Positions 1 to 8,480 of a stretch of 64,000 nt of DNA are shown one piece after another. Both the position numbers and the translations under genes were made by a program. The DNA lies in the NCBI RefSeq assembly GCF_004358755.1, contig NZ_SMZY01000001.1, positions 930,001 to 994,000 of the forward strand, in the 5' to 3' direction. The stretch's first letter is position 1. Each line of letters begins with the position of its first letter. This stretch comes from Peribacillus frigoritolerans (GTDB lineage Bacteria; Bacillota; Bacilli; Bacillales; Bacillaceae). Under the pieces are notes generated by a model, which did no database searches, was not told the origin of the DNA, and saw only the letters and a program-made list of their open reading frames with translations.

Positions 1-134
1 CTTTTACCGCGAATCTTTATGCCATCAGCTTAAAATCAAATCCCAATAAAAACATCGACCCGTTTTTGGAATGGATGAGAGGGCAACAGGGTCAGCAGAT
101 TGTTGAAGAGATTGGGTACATAAGATATGAATGA
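1..134 (+). CDS. C-terminal fragment of a PstS-type substrate-binding protein
   Basis: An open frame enters from the left edge and stops with TGA at 132-134. Its last 43 residues include NKNIDPFLEWMRGQQGQQIV and end in EEIGYIRYE. This resembles the end of periplasmic phosphate-binding (PstS-like) proteins, where a helix of the type FxxWxxSxEGQxIIEKxGY precedes the terminus. The remainder lies outside the window, so the substrate and any downstream pst genes cannot be judged; the next gene lies on the other strand beyond a hairpin, so this is the last gene of its transcript. Confidence is moderate because only the tail is visible. Confidence 0.5.
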   Translation, partial: FTANLYAISLKSNPNKNIDPFLEWMRGQQGQQIVEEIGYIRYE

Positions 135-164
135 ACTTACCTTAATAACACTGTAACAAATATG

Positions 165-207
165 ACAACAAACACCCCTTCCTAAAAAAGGAAGGGGTGT
201 TTGTTGT
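165..207. terminator. Bidirectional terminator hairpin
   Basis: A perfect 18-bp inverted repeat (165-182 and 190-207) around a 7-base A-rich loop lies between the convergent PstS-like tail and the KGG stress gene. No long T tract follows on either side, but position and stem strength fit a shared terminator. Confidence 0.7.
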
Positions 208-212
208 CCATC

Positions 213-605
213 TTAACGTCTGCTTTTTTCTCCGCCTTTTTGTCCGATCTCCTGGTAAAACTCCTTATCATGTGAATCAGCGGTGGCTTGTCCGCCTTTG
301 CGTCCAGCCTCCTCACGGCTCATTTTCCCTTTATTGTCAGAACTGCTGCTGCTATTATTTGACTGATTTTGATTTGAGGAACTTGCTTGTCCGCCTTTGC
401 GTCCAGCTTCCTCACGGCTCATTTTCCTGTTATTGTCAGAACTGCTGCTGTTCTGATTCGATTGATTTTGCTGAGCGGCATTTGCCTGTCCGCCTTTTTG
501 TCCGATTTCCTGGTAGAATTCCTTATCATGAGAGTCTGCTGTAGCCTGTCCACCCATCCGGCCGGCTTCTTCGGGGCTCATCTTGCCATTTTTCTGGTTA
601 GCCAT
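213..605 (-). CDS. gsiB: KGG-repeat general stress protein (GsiB-like)
   Basis: A 130-residue, strongly hydrophilic protein built from repeats of the KGG motif: blocks of the type MSREEAGRKGGQA and ATADSHDKEFYQEIGQKGG occur at both ends, separated by Asn/Ser/Gln-rich linkers. B. subtilis GsiB has the same repeat, and such proteins are LEA-like stress proteins accumulating under heat, salt, starvation and desiccation. The start is taken at the second of two adjacent ATG codons because AGGAGG (614-619) is 8 bases from it and only 5 from the first. A good SigB promoter lies just upstream. Exact biochemical role is unknown for the family. The poly-Ser/Asn spacers are an oddity compared with the compact GsiB repeat array. 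Confidence 0.88.
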   Translation of the reverse strand: MANQKNGKMSPEEAGRMGGQATADSHDKEFYQEIGQKGGQANAAQQNQSNQNSSSSDNNRKMSREEAGRKGGQASSSNQNQSNNSSSSSDNKGKMSREEAGRKGGQATADSHDKEFYQEIGQKGGEKSRR

Positions 606-649
606 CATACATTCCTCCTTAGAATATGGATTTTAACTACGTTGTTTAC

Positions 650-674
650 TTACCCGTCTCTGAAGGGATAAAAC
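650..674 (-). promoter_or_regulatory. Probable SigB promoter of the KGG stress gene
   Basis: On the minus strand GTTTTA (669-674) is followed after 13 bases by GGGTAA (650-655), close to the SigB consensus GTTTAA-N13/14-GGGTAT. The -10 element ends 44 bases before the gene's start, and the gene family is a classical SigB target. Confidence 0.75.
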
Positions 675-919
675 GGAATTATGATAAAAAATTCCAAAAG
701 GCCTAGTTAGAATCTGTTAAATAGATAATATGAACCAAGTGTAAAAAGAAAATGATGTATGAGTCAAAGGGGTCTTTTATATAGAAAAAGCTATGGTGTA
801 CGAAGAAAGGAAAATTACAGAATGAAAAAGTGCATGAATCTGGGATTAGATTGATGCACTTTTTATATGAGCAGCTGCCGCTATAATTAGTTCTTAGAAT
901 GAACCCGCGTGAAAGGGAA
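675..919. other. Intergenic stretch with convergent terminator only
   Basis: Apart from the SigB promoter edge and the 825-864 hairpin I see no gene here. A 79-residue minus-strand frame at 703-942 overlaps the AraC gene end, has no recognisable motif and is treated as spurious. Confidence 0.5.
825..864 (-). terminator. Terminator of the AraC gene
   Basis: Arms 825-835 and 854-864 (AAAAAGTGCAT and its exact complement) form an 11-bp stem. Read on the minus strand, it ends in a T run and lies downstream of the AraC-family gene. Confidence 0.75.
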
Positions 920-1837
920 TCAAGCTTTTTCCCTTTGGTCATATTCCTCCTTCAGGCGCTTAATATCTTCTTTAGGCGGTAAACCAAACATGCGCAAATA
1001 TTCACGGCTGAATTGCGATGGACTTTCATAGCCTACCTGGAATGCAACATCTGCTGCATCTGCTGATTTTGATAATAACAAGCTTCGGGCTTCTTGAAGT
1101 CTCAGTTGTTTTTGGAATTGAATTGGGCTCATCGCGGTTATCTCTTTAAAGTGCCGATGAAGGGAAGAAACACTCATATTTGCTATTTCCGCAAGTTCCT
1201 CAATCTTAAATGACTTTTCATAGTTAGTCATGATATGTTCAATCACTTCACTGATATGATGGGTAGAACTTCCTTCTATTGCGATTTGTTTCAGCATGTC
1301 CCCATGTTCTCCTTGCAGAACCCTATAGATGATTTCTTTCACGATTAGAGGAGCGGGTACCTTGATGTCTTTTGGAGTATCCAGCAAACGAACTAATCTT
1401 GATACCGCGTCTAGCAAAGATGGATCTATTTTACTGACATACATACCTCGTTTAGCATTTTTCTTCTTGTCGGATTCCATTTGAAATTCACGTAACACCT
1501 CTAATATTTTACTAGAAGTGAATTCAAGTTTGAGAGCCAGATAAGGAATTTCGAAAGACCCTTCTGTGACTTGTCCGGTAATTGGCAGGTTAACGGATGC
1601 AACAAGGTAATCGGCAGGACCGTACCTGAATCGATCCTGTGAAAGCAATACCTCCTTCATCCCTTGAACGACAATGCATAAGGAAGGCTTGTGAACTCCG
1701 TAATTTGGCCCAGTTTCTTTAGAGTAACGGGAGAAAAATAAAGACGGTATTGAAGTTATTTGAGTCCCGTCCCTTCCTGTATGACTCTCTATGGTTTTTG
1801 CAAGCTCAACTCTTTGTCTGACTATTTGTTCAAACAT
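920..1837 (-). CDS. AraC family transcriptional regulator
   Basis: A 305-residue regulator. Residues about 20-190 form the AraC_N (PF06719-type) cupin-like sensor domain, including HKPSLCIVVQGMKEVLL; residues about 205-295 hold the double helix-turn-helix, with NMSVSSLHRHFKEITAMSP in the first HTH and VGYESPSQFSREYLRMFG in the second, the classic AraC signature. E. coli YqhC, an aldehyde-responsive activator, has the same domain order; that is a family comparison and not a functional claim. It is divergent from an MFS relic (1964-2380) and could once have controlled that transporter. Start ATG follows a GGAGGG ribosome site. Confidence 0.88.
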   Translation of the reverse strand: MFEQIVRQRVELAKTIESHTGRDGTQITSIPSLFFSRYSKETGPNYGVHKPSLCIVVQGMKEVLLSQDRFRYGPADYLVASVNLPITGQVTEGSFEIPYLALKLEFTSSKILEVLREFQMESDKKKNAKRGMYVSKIDPSLLDAVSRLVRLLDTPKDIKVPAPLIVKEIIYRVLQGEHGDMLKQIAIEGSSTHHISEVIEHIMTNYEKSFKIEELAEIANMSVSSLHRHFKEITAMSPIQFQKQLRLQEARSLLLSKSADAADVAFQVGYESPSQFSREYLRMFGLPPKEDIKRLKEEYDQREKA

Positions 1838-1963
1838 AAATCCCTCCTTTGTTTACTTCATCCTCGATGGTGCCATTATAAAGCTAATTCACTTTCTTCG
1901 TAAATGGTTGTGAGAGTATTAGGCAATGGTTTGATACGAATGTGATACCAATGGCATTTTTAT

Positions 1964-2380
1964 ATGTTGCATAATGATGTAAAAGGATTAATTTCTAGGA
2001 TTCCCCTGTCTGTAGTACGGGCAGGGGGAACAACCAGTTTGATAACCAGCAAATTAGCCGGTTATCTAATTGTTACTGCGTGCTCCATTCTGGTTATGTT
2101 TTCTTTGACCATTGTAAATATTTTCATCAATACTCTTATCCAGCAAGATACCACGAATGGTATTTTAGGGAAGGTGATGTCCATTCAGACTGCTCTCGTT
2201 ATGACAGCGACTCCAGTTGGCCAGATCCTATTTGGAAATCTGCTTGATACATTTGCTAAAGACGTATATTTATTGATTTTTGGTGTAGGAATTCTCTGCC
2301 TAATTATTAGGATGGCAGTTAAAAGGGTATACAAAAGCAAGGAAAAGACGGTTTTATTGGAACATAGTGGAGGAATGTAA
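1964..2380 (+). pseudogene. 5'-truncated MFS transporter relic
   Basis: Residues about 35-125 of this 138-residue frame match the last three or four transmembrane segments of drug-efflux MFS proteins, including the typical stretch NGILGKVMSIQTALVMTATP and QILFGNLLD. A normal family member has about 400 residues, so two thirds is missing. The first 30 residues are not membrane-like and no proper ribosome site precedes the ATG. I read this as the surviving 3' end of a transporter gene lost by deletion, next to a still intact AraC regulator. A functional short membrane protein cannot be fully excluded. Confidence 0.6.
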
Positions 2381-2414
2381 GATTCTTTTATAAGTAGATT
2401 GGAAGAATGAAAAA

Positions 2415-2466
2415 CAACAGTCAAAAGGAACTCTTGGCAGTCCGGTAGTTCCTTTTTTCACTGTTG
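2415..2466. terminator. Bidirectional terminator
   Basis: Inverted repeat centred on AAGGAACT (2425-2432) and AGTTCCTTTTTT (2447-2458), extended by CAACAGT/ACTGTTG outer pairs. It separates the MFS relic from convergent anmK. Confidence 0.75.
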
Positions 2467-2499
2467 CCTGAATAATAAAACTTGAGTCAATTTTGCAAA

Positions 2500-3657
2500 T
2501 TAGTTTAATCTTGCTCTAGGAGGATAAGTGATATTCCCAAGAATAACTGCATTTCCAGCACCTGTTGCTGCGGGAACGTTACTAGCGTTACCGTGATATG
2601 TTTCATTTGCAAGTAATGCGAATGCTACAGCTTCTTTAGATTCCGAAGAATAACCTAATTCCTCTTGAGTTATAACTTTGATTGAGTTGCCGAGTAAGGA
2701 TTGAATCATTTCTAATAATGTGTGGTTGTAGCTACCGCCTCCACCTATAATCACTTCATCTATATCGGTCTTTGGGAAAATATAGGTCTGGTAATTCTCG
2801 ACAATCGACTTAGCTGTAAACATTGTCACAGTTGTTAATATGTCTTCTTTTGAAAGTGTTTTAAAAGCTTCTAAAAGTTTTACAACATATTGTTTTCCAA
2901 ACAGTTCTCTTCCAGTCGACTTAGGAGGGGCGCTCATAATGTATGGGTGATTCATACAATATGATAAGAGATCTGCATTCACTTTTCCTTGTTTAGCAAT
3001 CTTACCGCCCTTGTCATAATTGATCCCGAATAATTGGCGGCACACTTCATCTATAATCATATTTCCCGGTCCTGTATCAAAAGCCTCCATATCACTTAGT
3101 GATGCACCCTTTGGCAGAACAGTTACATTCCCTATTCCCCCGATGTTTTGAAGTAGTCTTCCCTTAGTTTCACTCCGATAAAGGATATATTCTGTATAGG
3201 GGACTAAAGGTGCGCCTTGTCCTCCTGCAGCCATGTCCATCGTGCGGAAATTGGATATGACCATTGTGTCTGTGTCGTGGGCAATTACTGCAGCTTCTCC
3301 AATTTGGAATGTAGAGGGGACAAAATGATTCTCCGCCAAAGGCTGATGGTAAATGGTTTGTCCATGAGAACCTATAAGATTTAATTCTTCAATTGGAAGA
3401 TTAGCTTTCTTACAAACTTCTTTTACGCCATCTGCAAATAATTTACCTAATTTGAAATTCAGACTGCAAATTAACTGCACATTAGAAGTCTCAACAGATA
3501 GGGACTGTATAATCTCTGATTCAATATCTTTTGGAAAGGGATAAGTGATGAACTCTATTATTTCTAAGTCAGTATCTAACCCACTATTGTGAACCCGAAC
3601 CAGTGCGGCATCTATTCCATCTAAAGATGTACCAGACATTAATCCTACAATGTACAT
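2500..3657 (-). CDS. anmK: Anhydro-N-acetylmuramic acid kinase
   Basis: A 385-residue AnmK. It hydrolyses the 1,6-anhydro ring of anhMurNAc and phosphorylates the product with ATP to give MurNAc-6-phosphate, the substrate of the MurQ etherase. Visible motifs are the N-terminal nucleotide/sugar signature [12 protein letters not shown] (residues 5-16), [17 protein letters not shown] and [11 protein letters not shown], spread over a full-length ASKHA-fold protein. It sits 34 bases downstream of the GHL10 hydrolase on the same strand and divergent from murQ, so both genes would act in cell-wall turnover. The start follows AGGAAAAGGAA. AnmK matters where lytic transglycosylases make anhydro ends. 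Confidence 0.95.
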   Translation of the reverse strand: MYIVGLMSGTSLDGIDAALVRVHNSGLDTDLEIIEFITYPFPKDIESEIIQSLSVETSNVQLICSLNFKLGKLFADGVKEVCKKANLPIEELNLIGSHGQTIYHQPLAENHFVPSTFQIGEAAVIAHDTDTMVISNFRTMDMAAGGQGAPLVPYTEYILYRSETKGRLLQNIGGIGNVTVLPKGASLSDMEAFDTGPGNMIIDEVCRQLFGINYDKGGKIAKQGKVNADLLSYCMNHPYIMSAPPKSTGRELFGKQYVVKLLEAFKTLSKEDILTTVTMFTAKSIVENYQTYIFPKTDIDEVIIGGGGSYNHTLLEMIQSLLGNSIKVITQEELGYSSESKEAVAFALLANETYHGNASNVPAATGAGNAVILGNITYPPRARLN

Positions 3658-3691
3658 TTCCTTTTCCTGCTTTCATTAGAATTTATCAACG

Positions 3692-5302
3692 TTATTTTAC
3701 TTTTACATGAATTGGTCTTGTTGGTTTGCTTTCATTGTGGGTACGGTCTAGGGCAGTTAGAACATATGTATACGTCCGCCCTTTTATTGCTGTTTTATCG
3801 AAGAAAACTTGACTCAAATTTTCATTATGAATAGTAGCTATCAAATTTCTAGAATCTTCAATATTTCCTTTTTTCTTCCCTTCAAAACGATAAATCGCAT
3901 AATAGGAGGTATCACCATGATTCTGAGCTTCAACTTTTAGTTTTATGCCATCACTGGTTTGTTTTAATTGAATGACTTTTGGTGCATGTGGAGCACGATT
4001 ATCTATCCAGGTCATTGGGGGAACTAATGCAGGATGTTTATATAAATCGGTAGTTAGACGATCTGCAATCCCAAGAGGATTTCTGCGTAAATCTTTTGCG
4101 CTGAAATGCATGCTCCCATCAAATTCTTCATAAGTTCTATTCAATTTTATCTGATTTGGCATTTCTTCTGGATTAAACCAGTTTTGTACACCGTTAGACA
4201 CTGTATTAATCTTATAGGTTGCTTGTCCAATATAAAGGTGAACATTTTTTCCTTTGACCTCTTGTGTCCACCAATCAAGGAGCTTGGCGTAATCTGCAAC
4301 AGGGAGGCCGATATTCCAATACAGTTGGGGTGCTATGTAATCTATATAGCCATTGTTGATCCACGTTCTGGTATCTGCATATAAATCATCATAATTTGTT
4401 TGCCCTGCCTGGGTATCAGATCCTGTTGGATCAGCTGATTTATTGCGCCACACGCCGAATGGGCTAATACCAAACTTGACATAAGGTTTTTCCATTTTAA
4501 TAGCTAGATTGATATCTTCCACTAAGTTGTTAACATTGTTACGGCGCCAGTCTTCAACATTAGAAAAATTATCCATTCCATATTTTCGATAGGAGGCTTG
4601 ATCAGGAAATGGCACTCCAGCAATCTTGTATGGATAGAAATAATCGTCCATATGGACAGCATCAATATCATATTGTTTAACGACTTCTATTATTCCATCA
4701 GTTACAAATTGCTGAACTTCTGGATTGCCCGGATCGAAATACAATTGTTGTCCATAGGGAATAACCCATTCAGGATTTTTTCTGGCAGGATGAGCCTCGG
4801 GAAGTTTTTCAAGGTCTGATAATTCAGCTGTCTTCCCTAAAGACATTGTAATTCGGTAGGGATTAAACCAGGCGTGGAACTCCATGTTGCGCTTGTGTGC
4901 TTCTTCAACCATGAATGAAAGTGGGTTGTAGCCAGGGTCTTTCCCTTGAACCCCAGTTAAATACTCTGACCAAAGTCCGTACTCAGATGGGTAAAATGCA
5001 TCTGCCGTTGGTTTAATTTGCATGACGACTGCATTCATTCCCATTGCTTTTTGTTCATCCAAATAGCGCGTGAATTCTTCTTTCTGAGTCTCAATTGGCA
5101 ATCCTGGTTTTGATGGCCAGTCAATATTCAGTACACTAGCCATCCATGCTGCCCGCAATTCCTCCTTTAAGTACACTGTGTTTTCTGGAATCAATCGTGA
5201 CTCAGCGTTTGCAGCCGAATGTGAGGGGAGGATAAGAGAACCTCCTATGATCGCAGCCATTGCGAGTGAACCTGCTTTTCTTTTTACCCTTTGAATACCC
5301 AT
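3692..5302 (-). CDS. Secreted GHL10 (DUF187) glycosyl hydrolase, YngK/DigH-like
   Basis: A 536-residue exported protein. Residues 1-33 form a Sec signal peptide (RVKRK, hydrophobic core, then SAANA). Residues about 48-370 match the glycosyl-hydrolase-like 10 domain (PF02638), with RAAWMASVLNIDWPS at the front, FHAWFNPYRI, IDAVHMDDYFYPY and YIDYIAPQLYWNIG; a fibronectin-like C-terminal segment follows. B. subtilis YngK and E. coli DigH belong here; DigH cleaves denuded peptidoglycan strands. Its pairing with anmK opposite murQ supports a wall-recycling role. The acidic residues of the HMDDY motif are plausible catalytic ligands. A cre box in the shared upstream region suggests catabolite control. 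Confidence 0.88.
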   Translation of the reverse strand: MGIQRVKRKAGSLAMAAIIGGSLILPSHSAANAESRLIPENTVYLKEELRAAWMASVLNIDWPSKPGLPIETQKEEFTRYLDEQKAMGMNAVVMQIKPTADAFYPSEYGLWSEYLTGVQGKDPGYNPLSFMVEEAHKRNMEFHAWFNPYRITMSLGKTAELSDLEKLPEAHPARKNPEWVIPYGQQLYFDPGNPEVQQFVTDGIIEVVKQYDIDAVHMDDYFYPYKIAGVPFPDQASYRKYGMDNFSNVEDWRRNNVNNLVEDINLAIKMEKPYVKFGISPFGVWRNKSADPTGSDTQAGQTNYDDLYADTRTWINNGYIDYIAPQLYWNIGLPVADYAKLLDWWTQEVKGKNVHLYIGQATYKINTVSNGVQNWFNPEEMPNQIKLNRTYEEFDGSMHFSAKDLRRNPLGIADRLTTDLYKHPALVPPMTWIDNRAPHAPKVIQLKQTSDGIKLKVEAQNHGDTSYYAIYRFEGKKKGNIEDSRNLIATIHNENLSQVFFDKTAIKGRTYTYVLTALDRTHNESKPTRPIHVKVK

Positions 5303-5342
5303 AACCAGTACAACCCCTTTAAAAATATTTATATAAATTATT

Positions 5343-5356
5343 TGTAAGCGTTAACA
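5343..5356. promoter_or_regulatory. cre box (CcpA site) in the GHL10/murQ divergent region
   Basis: TGTAAGCGTTAACA matches the TGWAARCGYTWNCW consensus at every position. It lies 41-54 bases upstream of the hydrolase start, covering its probable -35 region on the minus strand. Confidence 0.75.
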
Positions 5357-5459
5357 AATAATAAATATCTTATTTAACTCTATTTTCAAGAAAGAGAGAT
5401 TTTTAGAAAATTCTACTAATGTCATTTTAAAATTTTTTTTTAAAAATGTATATAATATA

Positions 5460-5488
5460 TTGATAATTATTTTTAAAAGTGTTATATT
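5460..5488 (+). promoter_or_regulatory. SigA promoter of murQ
   Basis: TTGATA (5460-5465), a 17-base spacer and TATATT (5483-5488), 52 bases before the murQ ATG. The predicted transcription start abuts the second cre box. Confidence 0.65.
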
Positions 5489-5496
5489 TTCATATA

Positions 5497-5510
5497 TTAA
5501 AGCGTTTCCA
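5497..5510 (+). promoter_or_regulatory. cre-like box at the murQ transcription start
   Basis: TTAAAGCGTTTCCA differs from the CcpA consensus only at its second base. Position over the predicted +1 of the murQ promoter fits repression by glucose. Confidence 0.6.
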
Positions 5511-5539
5511 TATTTGCTGACAAAAAGGATGATGATTGT

Positions 5540-6424
5540 ATGCTGGATCATTTAACAACAGAGCGTCGTAATGAGAGGACAATGCGTTTAGATGAAATGA
5601 AAACGCTTGAATTCCTCGAAGTGATGAACGAAGAAGATAGTAAAGTAGCTAACTGTGTAAAAAAAGAGCTGCCTCAAATTGCAAGAGCGGTAGATATGAT
5701 CATTGAAGCCAAGAAACAAAATGGAAGGCTGATTTATCTTGGAGCCGGAACCAGCGGACGAATTGGTTTACTGGATGCTGTGGAATGTCCTCCTACATTT
5801 AATACGGACCCAAGTGAAGTCGTTGGGCTTATCGCAGGCGGGGAGAATGCATTCATTAAAGCGGTTGAAGGCGCAGAAGACAGTTTGGAATTCGGTATTG
5901 AAGATTTAAAAAAGAATCAATTGACAAATAAAGATGTTGTTGTAGGCATAGCTGCCAGCGGAAGAACGCCTTATGTTATCGGCGGTTTAAAATATGCTGC
6001 TCAGATAGGGGCGAAAACCATATCTCTAAGCTGCAACAGAGGTTCAGAGATTGGAAAAATAGCTGACATTGCCATAGAAGTTGTTAATGGACCGGAAGTG
6101 TTAACGGGTTCAACCAGACTAAAAGCCGGTACATCTCAAAAGCTGGTGTGCAATATGCTTTCTACAGCATCCATGGTAGGAGTAGGCAAAGTGTATGGTA
6201 ACTTGATGGTGGATCTGCAGTTAACAAATGAAAAATTAGTTGAACGCGGAAAGCGAATTATTATGGACGCTACTGAATGTACATATGAAGTGGCAGAAGA
6301 GTTTCTCGAAAAAGCAAAATCACAGCCGAAAATTGCGATCGTAATGATCTTAACAAACCTTTCTTATGAAGAAGCAACAAATCGTTTAAAGACAGCTCAT
6401 GGTTTTATAAGACAAGCGATCTAA
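5540..6424 (+). CDS. murQ: N-acetylmuramic acid 6-phosphate etherase
   Basis: A 294-residue MurQ, full family length. It removes the lactyl ether from MurNAc-6P, giving GlcNAc-6P and D-lactate in the cytoplasm. The SIS fold is seen in LTTERRN at the start, YLGAGTSGRIGLLDAVECPP (about residues 70-90), IAASGRTPYVIGGL and TGSTRLKAGTSQK; the etherase-specific AVEGAEDS acidic segment is present. It heads the recycling cluster with its own promoter and two cre boxes, and is followed by PTS genes, placing it with MupG and a MurR-type regulator. Start ATG follows AAGGATGATG; an alternative start is not apparent. Confidence 0.96.
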   Translation: MLDHLTTERRNERTMRLDEMKTLEFLEVMNEEDSKVANCVKKELPQIARAVDMIIEAKKQNGRLIYLGAGTSGRIGLLDAVECPPTFNTDPSEVVGLIAGGENAFIKAVEGAEDSLEFGIEDLKKNQLTNKDVVVGIAASGRTPYVIGGLKYAAQIGAKTISLSCNRGSEIGKIADIAIEVVNGPEVLTGSTRLKAGTSQKLVCNMLSTASMVGVGKVYGNLMVDLQLTNEKLVERGKRIIMDATECTYEVAEEFLEKAKSQPKIAIVMILTNLSYEEATNRLKTAHGFIRQAI

Positions 6425-6454
6425 ATTTTAATAACTATTCTAGGAGGCAAAAAA

Positions 6455-6763
6455 ATGAAGGTATTATTCGTTTGTTCAGGCGGAATGTCAAGTGCAATCG
6501 TTGTAAACGCTTTAAAAAAAGAAGGGGAAAAGAAGGGACAAGCTATTGAGGTATTAGCAGTAGGCACGCAGGAATTTGATTCAGAGGTGAAAAACGGGTG
6601 GGATGTAGCAATGGTAGCTCCACAGGTCAAACACCGTTTTGACGGATTCAAAGCATCAGCCGATGAAGCAGGCGTTCCTTGTGGAATAATCCCGGCTCAA
6701 GCATACAGCCCACTTGGTGGACCAGCATTATTAAAAATTATCACAGAGACAGTTCAAAAATAA
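6455..6763 (+). CDS. PTS lactose/chitobiose-family EIIB
   Basis: A 102-residue cytoplasmic EIIB. The phospho-accepting cysteine is Cys7 in MKVLFVCSGGMSS, the typical EIIB-Lac P-loop; later residues (VAMVAPQVKHRF) match the family. It takes phosphate from EIIA (9874) and passes it to the sugar bound in EIIC (6799). A good AGGAGG site precedes it, 30 bases after murQ. Because of its partners MurQ and MupG the substrate is inferred to be a MurNAc-containing disaccharide or chitobiose and not cellobiose, but specificity cannot be read from EIIB alone. Confidence 0.93.
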   Translation: MKVLFVCSGGMSSAIVVNALKKEGEKKGQAIEVLAVGTQEFDSEVKNGWDVAMVAPQVKHRFDGFKASADEAGVPCGIIPAQAYSPLGGPALLKIITETVQK

Positions 6764-6798
6764 TCTTCTAAAACTCTTCAACCAAAGGGGAAAAATGT

Positions 6799-8094
6799 AT
6801 GGAAAAATTCGTGTCTTTTTTAGAGAATAATTTATCGACACCAATGGCCAAATTATCTGAGCAAAAGCACCTCAGAGCAATTCGTGATGGAGTAGTGTCA
6901 GCTTTGCCGTTTATTATATTCGGAAGTCTTTTCCTTCTGATTGCTTTTCCGCCAGTGTCAGCAGATTCTGCTGTGGGAGAGTGGGCAGCAAAAAATATTG
7001 CAGAAATATTAATTCCATATCGTTTAACTATGTATATTATGACACTCTATATCACGTTTGGTATAGGATACAGTTTAGCCCAAAGTTATAAACTCGATCC
7101 GTTGTCCGGCGGATTACTGGCACTGGCAGCGTTTCTCTTCACAATCGGAATTAACACGATGGAAGGTGTCGGTTTTGTATTGCCAATGGTAAACCTTGGC
7201 GGACACGGACTTTTTGTTGGAATGCTTGTATCCATTTTTGCTGTAGAAGTTTTACGCCTTTGTAAAACTAAAAACATTACGATTAAAATGCCTGATTCAG
7301 TTCCTACATCAGTGGCACGTTCTTTCGAGGCATTAATTCCGGTAACACTCGTTTTGGTTGTTATGACAATTATCACAGTTGTTCTTGATGTTGACATGCA
7401 TTCGCTAGTAGATAAAGCTGTAGCACCATTAGTCAGCGCAGGAGATACTTTACCAGGAGTATTAGTTCCGGTATTTTTGATTACTTTTTTCTGGTCATTC
7501 GGTATTCATGGAGTATCTGTTGTCGGAGCAGTTGCACGCCCGGTTTGGGAAGTCTATTTAGCGAATAACTCTGCAGCTGTCGCTGCTGGTAAAGCAATCC
7601 CTCACGTGGCACCTGAAACATTTTTCCAATGGTTCATTTGGATTGGAGGCTCAGGAGCTACCCTTGGTTTAGTCATTGCCATGCTCTTAACTGCCAAATC
7701 AAGCTATAGTAAAGCAATGGGAAAAGCTACAATTGTTCCAAGTATCTTCAATATTAATGAACCAGTTATTTTCGGTATGCCTATTGTTTTAAATCCTATT
7801 TTAATTATACCGTTTGTTGTCACACCTCTTATCGGTGCTACACTTGCCTATGTTGTAACTTCCATTGGACTGGTAAATCCAACTTATGTCATGGTGCCAT
7901 GGACTTTGCCGGCACCTATAGGCGCCTACCTATCAACAGGAGGAGACTGGAGAGCAATAGTTCTATGTCTGACGAATATCGCCATTTCAGTTATTGTTTA
8001 TTTACCATTCTTTAAGATGTACGACAAAAAGCTTCTTGCTATGGAAACTGCTGATACAGAAGTATCTGCAGACAGTAAAAAAATTGCCCTATAA
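6799..8094 (+). CDS. PTS lactose/chitobiose-family EIIC permease
   Basis: A 431-residue membrane component with about ten hydrophobic segments. It binds and translocates the disaccharide while EIIB phosphorylates it. The family signature NINEPVIFGMPIVLNP is present near residue 320, and GIHGVSVVGAVARPVWE in the middle. Length is normal. It lies between EIIB and a small membrane gene, with EIIA placed two genes later, an arrangement seen in chitobiose/cellobiose systems. S. aureus and B. subtilis MurNAc systems instead use a glucose-family EIIBC (MurP), so this transporter type next to murQ and mupG is unusual. Substrate identity is inference. Confidence 0.92.
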   Translation: MEKFVSFLENNLSTPMAKLSEQKHLRAIRDGVVSALPFIIFGSLFLLIAFPPVSADSAVGEWAAKNIAEILIPYRLTMYIMTLYITFGIGYSLAQSYKLDPLSGGLLALAAFLFTIGINTMEGVGFVLPMVNLGGHGLFVGMLVSIFAVEVLRLCKTKNITIKMPDSVPTSVARSFEALIPVTLVLVVMTIITVVLDVDMHSLVDKAVAPLVSAGDTLPGVLVPVFLITFFWSFGIHGVSVVGAVARPVWEVYLANNSAAVAAGKAIPHVAPETFFQWFIWIGGSGATLGLVIAMLLTAKSSYSKAMGKATIVPSIFNINEPVIFGMPIVLNPILIIPFVVTPLIGATLAYVVTSIGLVNPTYVMVPWTLPAPIGAYLSTGGDWRAIVLCLTNIAISVIVYLPFFKMYDKKLLAMETADTEVSADSKKIAL

Positions 8095-8100
8095 GAGTAT

Positions 8101-8137
8101 AAAGGGAGTTTGGAGCACATAGTCCCAGACTCCCTTT
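8101..8137 (+). terminator. Intra-operon hairpin after EIIC
   Basis: AAAGGGAGT at 8101 pairs with ACTCCCTTT ending at 8137, extended by wobble pairs, directly after the EIIC stop. The T tract is weak, so it may attenuate transcription or protect the upstream mRNA. Confidence 0.5.
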
Positions 8138-8163
8138 GTTCATTAGAAAAGAGGAAGATTACC

Positions 8164-8448
8164 ATGAAGCAAGTGCACAGAATTCATTTCTTTTCATATA
8201 AAAGTGCTTTTTTATTTTTTTGTTTTATGCTTATTCTTAATCTTGTTTTAAATCCGATCTTATATGGATTTGGCATAGATAAAGAGCTATCTCTCTTTTT
8301 GGTAAATACAATTGGAATAAGTGCCTGTCTAGTTTTGATACTGGTGTTTATAGAGGGAAAGTTCAAAGAGAAGAAAAAATCAGGCCAGTTATTCTTGCTG
8401 TTGCTCCTGCTAAACGGTTTGATTTGTTTTTCTATTCTTTATGGCTAA
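8164..8448 (+). CDS. Small membrane protein of the recycling operon
   Basis: A 94-residue protein with three hydrophobic segments (residues about 12-34, 40-62 and 73-92) separated by short charged loops, one containing EGKFKEKKKSGQ. ATG at 8164 is chosen over an upstream in-frame ATG because AGAGGAAG lies just before it and the longer frame would start inside the hairpin at 8101-8137. I do not recognise the family. Its place between EIIC and the GH4 enzyme suggests an accessory of the PTS permease, but nothing in the sequence proves this. Confidence 0.6.
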   Translation: MKQVHRIHFFSYKSAFLFFCFMLILNLVLNPILYGFGIDKELSLFLVNTIGISACLVLILVFIEGKFKEKKKSGQLFLLLLLLNGLICFSILYG

Positions 8449-8480
8449 GCAAAACTAAACTCTAAACTGAGGTGTATGAA

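Noticed and set aside
703-942. 79-codon minus-strand frame
   Set aside because: Overlaps the AraC stop and its terminator, no motif and no ribosome site.
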